Shown: one piece after another, positions 32,329 to 39,824 of the stretch
Position numbering within the stretch: the stretch's first letter is position 1
Layout of the letters: every line of letters begins with the position of its first letter
From: Arthrobacter sp. Soil763
Lineage (GTDB): Bacteria; Actinomycetota; Actinomycetes; Actinomycetales; Micrococcaceae
Reading direction: 5' to 3'
DNA length: 64,000 bases
Assembly (NCBI RefSeq): GCF_001428365.1
Contig: NZ_LMSH01000001.1
Coordinates: 67,685 to 131,684 of the forward strand
Position numbers and translations under genes: made by a program
The notes under the pieces: model-generated
Database searches by the model: none
What the model saw: the letters and a program-made list of their open reading frames with translations, nothing else
What the model was told of the DNA's origin: nothing

Positions 32329-33300
32329 TTAAGCGTTGATAACGAGTTTGGTACAGGTCGCCCGTGAGACGCAGGGCAGGATGAGCTTGTTGGTGCATCG
32401 GTCCGACTCGGATAGCCAGTCGTCCCGGTGGTCGATGGTTCCCTCGAGCTCCAGGACTTCGGTTTCGCACTCTCCGCACGCACCGCCCCTGCAGAGGTAG
32501 GGCAGCGTATGACCAGCTTCTTCGACGGCTTCGAGCAGTGACTGTTCGGGGGAAACCTCAATCACCGCTCCGGAGCGTGCCAAGGTTACGGAGAACGGGT
32601 CGCCGGTGGATCCCAGGTCGTCGAACCGTTCGAAGTGGATGTTCGAGTCGGACCAGCCCAGACCGTGGGCCGAGGCAACGACGTCGTCGATCATTCGCGT
32701 CGGTCCGCAGACATAGGCATGGGTCCCGAGGGGGCGTCCTGCCAGAATGTCCAGGGTGTTCAGCCGGGACTGGCCGTCATGGCCGTACAGCGTGACCCGG
32801 TCCCCGTAGCGGTCCTTCAGCTCGTAGCCAAGGGCGGCGTGCTCCGGGCCGCGCACGGCCAGATGAAGTTCGAAGGAACTTCCCTTCAGGCTGAGTTCCT
32901 CCAGCTGGGCAAAGACGGGCGTGATGCCCACCCCTCCTGCGATGAACAGGTGATGCCGGGCATGCTTGGACACCGGAAAGAGATTTGCCGGAATACCGGC
33001 CAGGAGAACATCGCCCTCGCGGACGCTGCTATGCATGGCCACGGAGCCGCGTTTCCCGTCGTCGACCCTCCGGACGGCTATCTGGTATTCACTGGTGTCG
33101 TATGGCGAACTCATCAGTGAGTACGCATTGCGCTTGGTCTCTTCCCCCACGGGAATCAGGACGGTGAGATGGCTGCCGCCGGAGAATGCAGGAAGCCAGG
33201 AACCGTCGACTGCGCATAAGGTGTACCGGTTGATTTCCGGGGTGACCGCTTCAATACGTTTGACCTGGAGCTGCAGCGCTCCATGCTGGGCTTCGCTCAT
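32329..33300 (-). CDS. FMN/[2Fe-2S] oxidoreductase of the amine monooxygenase (PDR type)
   Basis: A 323-residue electron-transfer protein of the phthalate dioxygenase reductase type. The flavin domain has NAYSLMSSPYDTSEYQIAV, the NAD(P) domain GGVGITPVFAQLEEL and YVCGPTRMIDDV, and the C-terminal plant-type ferredoxin domain CRGGACGECE with a late Cys in LILPCVSR. All four cluster cysteines are present. It should pass electrons from NAD(P)H to the heme subunit encoded 9 bp downstream. In proteobacterial dmm systems these roles may be split over two genes; here they are fused. It overlaps the DmmA-like gene by 4 bp. Confidence 0.9.
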   Translation of the reverse strand: MSEAQHGALQLQVKRIEAVTPEINRYTLCAVDGSWLPAFSGGSHLTVLIPVGEETKRNAYSLMSSPYDTSEYQIAVRRVDDGKRGSVAMHSSVREGDVLLAGIPANLFPVSKHARHHLFIAGGVGITPVFAQLEELSLKGSSFELHLAVRGPEHAALGYELKDRYGDRVTLYGHDGQSRLNTLDILAGRPLGTHAYVCGPTRMIDDVVASAHGLGWSDSNIHFERFDDLGSTGDPFSVTLARSGAVIEVSPEQSLLEAVEEAGHTLPYLCRGGACGECETEVLELEGTIDHRDDWLSESDRCTNKLILPCVSRATCTKLVINA

Positions 33301-33902
33301 GTGTCCAACTCCTCGTTCGCCGGCAACTCGCCCGGTACTTCGCTGTCCGCTTTGACTCCCTGGAAGGCTGCGAGCCGCCCGGAGTAGTGATCGCGGACGA
33401 TCAAATTGAGCTCACAGCCCGGGCATACAAACACCCTGTGAGCGACGTTTTCGGAATAGTGGCCGCAGTGGGCGCACCACACACGCCTCACGAATGAACC
33501 GGCGTGCTCCCGGAGGACTTCATCCCGGTGCATGCCGTAGGACGTCGCAACCTGCATCGAGGTGCCGATGAAGCCCTCGGAACCAGCCAGGTACAGCCTG
33601 GTTCCCATTTCTGCCGCGGCAAGGACTGTGTCGAGTCCCCCGACCGCGTCCGCGTTGCCGGGGAAGACGCGCAGTTCGCGGACTGCGAATTGCTGGAGCT
33701 CCGACAGGAAGTTGTGGCCCGTGAAGGATTCTGTTGAGTAAAGGACCGTCGTCGAAGCCAACTGCTCCGGGGTCATGGCTGTCAGCAGACGCACCAACGG
33801 CTTTCCTCCGCTGCCCTGGGCGGCAGCGATGTGGTTAAGCCCGCTGGCCATGGGTGTGAGCTCGTCATAGACAGGACGGCTCTTGATACCGGTGATGAGC
33901 AT
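33297..33902 (-). CDS. DmmA-family subunit of the amine monooxygenase
   Basis: A 201-residue protein. The first 130 residues have an alpha/beta pattern reminiscent of a flavin- or nucleotide-binding fold (TTVLYSTESFTGHNFL, RLYLAGSEGFIGTSMQVA). A zinc-ribbon/rubredoxin-like part with CAHCGHYSENVAHRVFVCPGC (two CxxC pairs, near 143-164) follows, then RDHYSGRLAAFQGVKAD. This layout fits the DmmA family found with heme N-demethylases. It probably forms part of the electron-transfer chain. ATG start, 9 bp after the permease gene. Confidence 0.8.
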   Translation of the reverse strand: MLITGIKSRPVYDELTPMASGLNHIAAAQGSGGKPLVRLLTAMTPEQLASTTVLYSTESFTGHNFLSELQQFAVRELRVFPGNADAVGGLDTVLAAAEMGTRLYLAGSEGFIGTSMQVATSYGMHRDEVLREHAGSFVRRVWCAHCGHYSENVAHRVFVCPGCELNLIVRDHYSGRLAAFQGVKADSEVPGELPANEELDT

Positions 33903-33911
33903 CGGGAGTTC

Positions 33912-35456
33912 TTACCTTTCATCCTTCAGCGCCGCGACACGGTCCACAGCGCCGGAGCGGTAGGACGCCGTCGAAACGGCGTCGGCGGCCGGGGCTTCGC
34001 TCCTGAGATGCGGCTTTTTCCAGGCCATGTAAATCAAGCCCGTTCCGACGACCACGACGGCGGAAATCAGAACGACGTAGTTGGCGAACCAGCCGTCCTC
34101 CGGCGTTCGCGGCCAGGCCATGTTGATGATGCCAAGGACTCCCCAGACCAGGGCCGCGACGTTGATGGGGAAGCCCCAGGCACCGAGCCGGAAAGCGCCG
34201 TTCGGCTTCCAGCCGAGGATGCGTGCCCGTAGGGAAGCGAGAACGACCATCTGGAAGCCCATGTACATGCCCATGGCGGCGAACGAAATGATTACCGTGA
34301 GGGCGTCGCTGGAAACCTTCGAGCCAATCACAATCAGGGCCGGCACGATGCCTGCAAGGAGCAGGGCGTACGGTGGGACGCGCCGGGTTTCACTGAAGAC
34401 ACTCAGCAGCTTGCTTCCGGGAAGCATGCCGTCGCGGGCCATTGAGTAGGCAAGGCGGGAGGTCGCGGCCTGCAGGCTCAGTACGCAGGAGAGGAACGAG
34501 ACCATGACGACGCCCAGAACGACCTTGAAGCCGATCGGGCCGAAGGCCGCGAGGAGGACGTCACCGACGGGGTCGGTGTGCTCTCCGGAAATCACGGCGC
34601 CGAAGTCCGGCACGGCAAGGATCAGGGACAGGCACACGAACATGGCGGCGAACCCGCCGATGTAGATCGTCATTCTCATGGCTTTGGGAATGGTCCGGCC
34701 CGGGTTCACAACTTCCTCAGCGACGTCCCCGCATGCTTCGAAGCCGTAGTACTGGAAAATGCCAATCAACCCTGCCGCAGCGAAGGCCACGAAATAGTTG
34801 CTGCCGTCACCGGCACCGAAGGACTGGAACAGCACACTCAGGTCGTGGTGCCGCGCGGTAACGAGCAGCCAGCCGCCGACGACCAATGCTCCGCCAAGTT
34901 CTGCCAGGAGACCAAACATGGCAACGGCGTTCAGGAGTTTGGTGCCTCCCAGGTTCAGGGCGGTCGCAAGCGCGATGACGACGAGTCCGGCGATGATGAT
35001 GGAATCGACCGTGTTCTCCATACCGAGCAGGGCGCTCAGGAACGGTCCGGCTCCATACGCGATACTTGCGATGCTCGTCAGCAGGGCGACGAGGTAGACC
35101 CAGCCATTCATCCAGCCCCATTTGCGTCCCCACAGCCGGCGGGACCACGGGTACACGCCGCCGGCCACCGGATAGGCCGCGACAACCTCGCCGAAGACGG
35201 AGGCGACTAAGAACTGGCCGACGCCGACAATGGCAAGCGACCAAAACATGGGCGGTCCGGCGACACTCAACGACGCTGCAAACAGCGAGTAAATCGCCAC
35301 TACGGGCGACAAATAGGTAAAGCCTAGAGCGACGTTTCCCCAGAACGACATCTCCCGTTTGAACCGGCTCTCGTACGAGTAGCCGAGGTTGGCAAGGTGC
35401 TGAGCGTCTTCATCGAGCTCAACCACCGCAACCGGCTCAGGCGTTTCTACACGCAT
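33912..35456 (-). CDS. APC-family permease, probably for amines or amino acids
   Basis: A 514-residue transporter with about 12 membrane helices and the APC signatures GFTYLSPVVAIYSLFAA, GEVVAAYPVAGGVYPW, FEACGDVAEEVVNPGRTIPKA and ATSRLAYSMARDGMLPGS. It is the first gene of the operon with the dimethylamine monooxygenase subunits, so import of a secondary amine or a methylated amine precursor is the likely job. The ATG at 35456 is fixed by AAAGGAG at 5 bases; a longer frame from 35504 lacks a ribosome site. Confidence 0.88.
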   Translation of the reverse strand: MRVETPEPVAVVELDEDAQHLANLGYSYESRFKREMSFWGNVALGFTYLSPVVAIYSLFAASLSVAGPPMFWSLAIVGVGQFLVASVFGEVVAAYPVAGGVYPWSRRLWGRKWGWMNGWVYLVALLTSIASIAYGAGPFLSALLGMENTVDSIIIAGLVVIALATALNLGGTKLLNAVAMFGLLAELGGALVVGGWLLVTARHHDLSVLFQSFGAGDGSNYFVAFAAAGLIGIFQYYGFEACGDVAEEVVNPGRTIPKAMRMTIYIGGFAAMFVCLSLILAVPDFGAVISGEHTDPVGDVLLAAFGPIGFKVVLGVVMVSFLSCVLSLQAATSRLAYSMARDGMLPGSKLLSVFSETRRVPPYALLLAGIVPALIVIGSKVSSDALTVIISFAAMGMYMGFQMVVLASLRARILGWKPNGAFRLGAWGFPINVAALVWGVLGIINMAWPRTPEDGWFANYVVLISAVVVVGTGLIYMAWKKPHLRSEAPAADAVSTASYRSGAVDRVAALKDER

Positions 35457-35771
35457 TGGACTCCTTTGGATTGGGTCATACCGCCGTTCTGTGAGCGGGA
35501 CCACGTCGTAAAAACCATAGTTTCATATCTTTACGAGCGCAAGAGATGACATCCTGACGGTCAAAAATGACTCCTGAGCCCTAAACCGCCGCCAAAAGCT
35601 ATGGTTGGCAACTTTTTGAGTGCGGCTGCAGTAGACTCCTGTCCAGCAGGACTACCTATCCAGTGGAGCGGGAGGCGCTCCCTGAACAGCTCCGGCCTAC
35701 CAGACGTGCGCTGCTGCCCGGTGAGGGCCGTGGTGCCAATCGGACTAGAGTTACTGCTGTTTTCAACTTTC
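35457..35771. promoter_or_regulatory. Divergent promoter region with CTATGGTT half-sites
   Basis: 315 bp between the amine operon and its divergent FadR-type regulator. AACCATAG (35513-35520) and CTATGGTT (35599-35606) are exact inverted half-sites 78 bp apart, which would suit a looped or paired operator; TGACGGTCA lies between them at 35555. It is notably AT-rich at 35507-35545. No gene is seen. Confidence 0.5.
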
Positions 35772-36545
35772 ATGGAGTCGGCCTTGGCATCTACCACAGC
35801 TTTTGAAGCCCAGATCTACCGGTCACTGCCGGAGACGGAGCGCTCTGAAGCGATCGTCGAACGGATCTCCAAGGCGATTTCCCTGGGGTTACTCAAGGTC
35901 GGTGAACGCCTTCCTCGCGAAACTGCCTTGTCGGAGATGTTCGGCGTCGCCCCGTCCACGCTCCGTGAAGCCCTCTCTGAACTCCGGGATCAGGGGATCG
36001 TGGCCACCCGAAGGGGCCGCAGCGGTGGGACCTTCATCGTGAGACAGCCGTTCACCTCCTCCGAAGTCATCCGGAAATGGTTCCAGGAGACTTCCATTGC
36101 CGAGATCAGAGATGTGGGTGACGAACACGCCGCCATCGCAGCCGCCACTGTGCGACTGGCCTGCGAGCGGGCCGAACCGCACGAGACGAACCGGCTTCTG
36201 GACCTTGCGCGGGGTGTCGTCATGACGGACAAACCTGAACTGCAGGCACGGGCCGACAGCCGGTTCCACATAGAACTTGCGGTGCTTGCGCAGTCTCCGC
36301 GGCTGACCAACGCCGAGATCAGACTCCAATCCGAAACGGTCCAGGCCCTGTGGTCGACCGTGTCGCTGGCACGCGATCCGGAACAGGTGGCCGCCGAGCA
36401 CCTGGCCCTTGCCAGGGTGATCGCCAACGACGCCCCCGAGGAGGCCCAGCGGCTCGTGCTGGAGCATATACGCCATGACATTCACCATTTGGTGGACGCG
36501 AAACTGTCCCTCGGATACCCCCCGTTTCAGCAGGAGCGCTCATGA
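35772..36545 (+). CDS. FadR-subfamily (GntR/FCD) transcription regulator
   Basis: A 257-residue regulator. The GntR winged helix spans about residues 18-90 (ISLGLLKVGERLPRETALSE, APSTLREALSELRDQGIV, GRSGGTFIV). An all-helical FCD domain follows, with Asp/His residues typical of metal ligands (DSRFHIELAVLAQSPRL, EHLALARVI, EHIRHDIHHL). FCD domains bind carboxylates or similar ligands. It is divergent from the amine operon and is its likely regulator. It overlaps the Cache protein gene by 4 bp (ATGA). Confidence 0.9.
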   Translation: MESALASTTAFEAQIYRSLPETERSEAIVERISKAISLGLLKVGERLPRETALSEMFGVAPSTLREALSELRDQGIVATRRGRSGGTFIVRQPFTSSEVIRKWFQETSIAEIRDVGDEHAAIAAATVRLACERAEPHETNRLLDLARGVVMTDKPELQARADSRFHIELAVLAQSPRLTNAEIRLQSETVQALWSTVSLARDPEQVAAEHLALARVIANDAPEEAQRLVLEHIRHDIHHLVDAKLSLGYPPFQQERS

Positions 36546-37243
36546 CCAACGAGAACCCCGCCACCAAGGCTGCAGCTGAGATCGCCGATTGGACGAATGC
36601 GCTCGGCCAGGAAGTCTACAAATTTGCAGCCAGAACCGGCGCATTGTGGACCGGCCGCCGCACCCCTCTCAGCGTCACGCCGAGAGATATCGCAGCGCTT
36701 GAACACATGTCCAAAGAGTTCCTGGAGAAGCACGATTTCGCCGTAGGGGCCGGAGTCATCTTCTCGGTGGACGCCATCGATAGCAGAGGGGGCATCCTTG
36801 AATGGTGGACCACCCGCGCCAAAGGCATCGAAAAGCTCGAGTTCGATCTCATCCCGGGCGGCGAACGGTTTTATGACTACCAGAACATGCCCTTTTTCAC
36901 CGCGGCAAGCCGTACCGGTGAGCAATCCATGTGGGGCCCGTACGTGGACTACCTCGGCCTGGACGAGTACATCCTGACCCACACCGCACCCATACGGCTC
37001 GACGGCAGATTCGTGGGAGTAGCCGGCTACGACATCAGGATCCGCAAGCTGGAAGAAATCTTCATGCCTGCCCTCAGGGCCATCCCGGGCGACGCCGCCC
37101 TTCTCAATGAAAGCCGCCGCGTGGTGGTGGGCAACTCCGGCGCCTATCTGGTCGGAGAGAGGGTTCGATCGATCCCCGATGACAAACAGCTGATTCCGGT
37201 CGACGTGCCCCATCTCGGCCTTTCGCTGCTCACCGCCCGCTAG
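36542..37243 (+). CDS. Stand-alone Cache-domain protein
   Basis: A 233-residue soluble protein. The Cache core includes GAGVIFSVDAIDSRGGILEWW, GPYVDYLGLDEYILTHTAPIRLDGRFVGVAGYDI and a final helix-strand pair. Cache domains normally sit outside the cell in chemoreceptors and kinases; this protein has no signal peptide and no membrane segment. Translational coupling to the FadR-type regulator suggests a cytoplasmic ligand sensor working with it, or a small-molecule-binding enzyme. The ligand is unknown. Confidence 0.8.
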   Translation: MTNENPATKAAAEIADWTNALGQEVYKFAARTGALWTGRRTPLSVTPRDIAALEHMSKEFLEKHDFAVGAGVIFSVDAIDSRGGILEWWTTRAKGIEKLEFDLIPGGERFYDYQNMPFFTAASRTGEQSMWGPYVDYLGLDEYILTHTAPIRLDGRFVGVAGYDIRIRKLEEIFMPALRAIPGDAALLNESRRVVVGNSGAYLVGERVRSIPDDKQLIPVDVPHLGLSLLTAR

Positions 37244-37352
37244 CTGCCGGCCGGGATGATGGCCTGCGGCAGCCCTGGCGGCGTTGGCCATTCGCGGTCC
37301 CGCCCGCCCCTCCCCCAGTCCTCACGTATCAATCCTTCCAGGAGTTTTTCTA

Positions 37353-38273
37353 GTGACTGTTTTCTCCACGCCCCGGAGCCGGACGGCGGCTGCCGTCGCC
37401 GCAGCGGCAGGCCTTGCGATAAGCCTCTCGGCCTGTAGTCCCGCGGCCGCCCCGGCGGTACCCGCGGCATCCACCGCAAGTACCGGTCTCCCCGACGCCC
37501 ACGTCCACGGCCTCAGCGTCAACCCCGCCACCGGGCGGCTGCTCCTGGCAACCCACGACGGACTCTATGACGTGACCACAAGCCCCGTTGCGAAGGTCGG
37601 GCCAACGAATGACCTCATGGGCTACACCGCCGCAGGGAGCCCGGAAATCCTCTACGCTTCCGGCCACCCCGGGCCGGGCTCCGCGGATCCGGACCCCCTG
37701 GGCCTCATCACCAGCAGCGACGGCGGCAAGACCTGGCTCCCCTTATCCCGCCAAGGCGAATCAGACTTCCACGCCCTTGCCGCGACGGGATCCGGGCTCG
37801 TCGCTTTCGACGGCGCGCTGCGGATCAGCCCGGACGGAAAATCCTGGAAGTCCGTCGGGGTGGACTTCCAGCCCGCCGCCCTGGCCGGGCACGCCGGCAG
37901 TGATACCGTCCTCGCCACCGCGCAAGACGGGCTGCGGCGCTCGACCGACGGCGGAGCCACGTGGGCCAAGGTCCCGGCCTCCCCCGTGATCCAGTTCGCA
38001 GCCTTCGCCAGCAAGCGGACCGCTGCCGGCGTCGCCCCGGACGGCACCGTTTACCGCTCGGACGATGCCGGCCTGACGTGGACGGCCAAGGGCAAGCCGA
38101 CGGGGCCGGTGCAGGCCGTCGCCGCTACTCAAAGCACGGACAGCCAGATCACCGTCTGGGTCGCAACCGGCCACGGGTTGGAGGTTTCCACCGACGGCGG
38201 CCTCACGTTCGGCCCCTACGCTCCGGGCAGCGGTCCCGCCGCCACCACCGGCGCGCCCACGGTGAAGCAATAA
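37353..38273 (+). CDS. Beta-propeller lipoprotein (BNR/sialidase-like, F510_1955-type)
   Basis: A 306-residue secreted lipoprotein: signal with lipobox LSAC (Cys near 29), an Ala/Pro linker, then DAHVHGLSVNPATGRLLLATHDGLY. At least three Asp-box repeats follow (SSDGGKTW, STDGGATW, SDDAGLTW, STDGGLTF), which define a sialidase-like propeller. I see no clear catalytic residues, so a binding role is as likely as hydrolysis. The GTG at 37353 is chosen for AGGAG at about 9 bases and because the signal peptide starts there. Confidence 0.78.
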   Translation: MTVFSTPRSRTAAAVAAAAGLAISLSACSPAAAPAVPAASTASTGLPDAHVHGLSVNPATGRLLLATHDGLYDVTTSPVAKVGPTNDLMGYTAAGSPEILYASGHPGPGSADPDPLGLITSSDGGKTWLPLSRQGESDFHALAATGSGLVAFDGALRISPDGKSWKSVGVDFQPAALAGHAGSDTVLATAQDGLRRSTDGGATWAKVPASPVIQFAAFASKRTAAGVAPDGTVYRSDDAGLTWTAKGKPTGPVQAVAATQSTDSQITVWVATGHGLEVSTDGGLTFGPYAPGSGPAATTGAPTVKQ

Positions 38274-38308
38274 CAGGACTCCCGTGGGAGAGTACGCAGG
38301 GGTTACGG

Positions 38309-38818
38309 CTAAAGGTCGGTCAGCCCGGTTCCTGCGTCATCCAGGCACGGGGAGCGTTTTCCTGCCGGCGCCCCGGCGGCGCGGAAGCACATGCACTGGG
38401 GCCCTTTCACGGCGGGCAAGGACGCCCAGACGAACCGCTGCATCTTGTTGTACTGCCCGAAATCCAGGATTGCCCCGTCCAGCAGGGGCGCCAGCTCGTG
38501 GCTGACGCTGAGCTGCAGTTCCGACGCCGGGTCAGCGTCCCCGGTGCTCCGTTGCACCAGTTCGCAGCGGAGGGGTTTGCGGGGCAGGGTTCGGGAGAAG
38601 TACAGGCCTTGTTTCCGGCACCCGCCCGGACCGAGGTAGCAGTGCAGCGTCCCGCCGAACACCCCGACCATCTCCAGGGCCGCGTCGGTGAGGAAGAACC
38701 GGCCATGGCCGGGGACATCCACGGCGGTAAGAACAGCGTGGGCGCCGTCTTCGCGGCCCGCCGGCCCTGCCGGATAGTCATCGGCCGGCACACGGACCGC
38801 GCGGCGGTTAGGGGCCAC
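38309..38818 (-). CDS. HesB/IscA-like protein (tentative)
   Basis: A 169-residue protein. Order and spacing recall A-type Fe-S carrier proteins: FFLTDAALEMVGVF, then YLGPGGCRKQGLYFS where HesB has its first Cys, then LLDGAILDFG with QRFVWASLP, and finally a C-x-C in PQCMCFRA. All three carrier cysteines thus have counterparts, though overall similarity is weak and the N-terminus is unusually long. Third-position GC bias supports a real gene. GTG at 38818 with no good ribosome site, so the start is uncertain. Confidence 0.5.
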   Translation of the reverse strand: MAPNRRAVRVPADDYPAGPAGREDGAHAVLTAVDVPGHGRFFLTDAALEMVGVFGGTLHCYLGPGGCRKQGLYFSRTLPRKPLRCELVQRSTGDADPASELQLSVSHELAPLLDGAILDFGQYNKMQRFVWASLPAVKGPQCMCFRAAGAPAGKRSPCLDDAGTGLTDL

Positions 38819-39088
38819 AGCCGTTGCCAGGTGCGTCGGTCGGAGAGGTCATCGCAGCACCTTACAACACAGGGCCGGTGTGCAGCGGCAGAAGAACGGC
38901 CCGGGCATGCGCAGCCCCATGCTCGCGCCGCCCGGTGATTCAGGCCCGACGCCGGGAACCGCTGCCGCCTCGGTGCTGGGCGCCGGCCCGGCGGCTTGAG
39001 GGCCCGGAAATTACAATCCGGGCATCAATCCGGGTCCTGCGTCGTGGCGTCGTTGACTCAGGCAACCGTGGAACATAAGGCTGGAGCC

Positions 39089-39757
39089 ATGAGGCCTCAG
39101 CAGAGCACAACACGACTGGCAATGACTTCCCTGGCAGCGGCAGCGGCGGCGGCCGCTGCGCTGCTGCTCAGCGGCTGCGCCACCAGCCAGCCGCAGGGGG
39201 CCTCGAACGCCGCCACCGGCACGCCGCCGTCGGCCTCGGCCAGCGAATCCGCCGCCGAGACCCCGGCGGCGACCGCGGACGGCACCACGTCGGCGCCGCC
39301 GTCGTCCGCCGCGGCCACGACCTCGTCAGCCGCCGGCCCCGCCCGCTGCAAGGCAGCACACCTCACCGCATCCCTGGACAGCCGCGGCGGCGGCGCCGCC
39401 GGCAGCGTCTACATACAGCTGATCCTGAAGAACACCGGAACCGAACCCTGCCTGCTGCAGGGCTACCCCGGGGTATCCCTCACCGCCGGGGCCAGCGGCG
39501 AACCCATCGGGGCGGCCGCGAAGCGGGATGAGTCGGCGCCGGCTACGGACGTGCTCCTCGCCCCGGGCAAGGCCGGCAAAGCCACGTTGCGTTATACCCA
39601 GGCAGCCAACTACCCCGACTGCACCCGGACCCCTGCCGCGGGATTCCGCGTCTACCCGCCGGAGGACACGGCCTCCCTGTTCGTCCCCGCGGCCAAGGAT
39701 GCTTGCTGGGAATCCGCGGTCAACCTCCTGACCATCGGAGCCTTCACGGCCCTGTGA
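39089..39757 (+). CDS. DUF4232 lipoprotein
   Basis: A 222-residue secreted lipoprotein with a hydrophobic Ala-rich signal and lipobox LLLSGC (Cys near 30). An Ala/Ser/Thr-rich linker (to about 90) follows, then a DUF4232 beta-sandwich (CKAAHLTASLDSRGG, IQLILKNTGTEPCLLQGYPGVSL, LRYTQAANYPDC, FRVYPPEDTASLFVP). Paired cysteines suggest disulfides. The domain is common in surface proteins of actinobacteria, function unknown. ATG at 39089 with GGAG just upstream; the longer frame lacks a signal sequence start. Confidence 0.85.
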   Translation: MRPQQSTTRLAMTSLAAAAAAAAALLLSGCATSQPQGASNAATGTPPSASASESAAETPAATADGTTSAPPSSAAATTSSAAGPARCKAAHLTASLDSRGGGAAGSVYIQLILKNTGTEPCLLQGYPGVSLTAGASGEPIGAAAKRDESAPATDVLLAPGKAGKATLRYTQAANYPDCTRTPAAGFRVYPPEDTASLFVPAAKDACWESAVNLLTIGAFTAL

Positions 39758-39824
39758 CCCCTCCCGCCGGACACCGCCATCCGCGCCGCGAAAGAGTGTC
39801 GTAGCGGTAGGGCATGATGGAGGG

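Noticed and set aside
34578..35210. 210-residue plus-strand frame inside the permease gene
   Set aside because: Antisense shadow of clear membrane helices of the APC permease.
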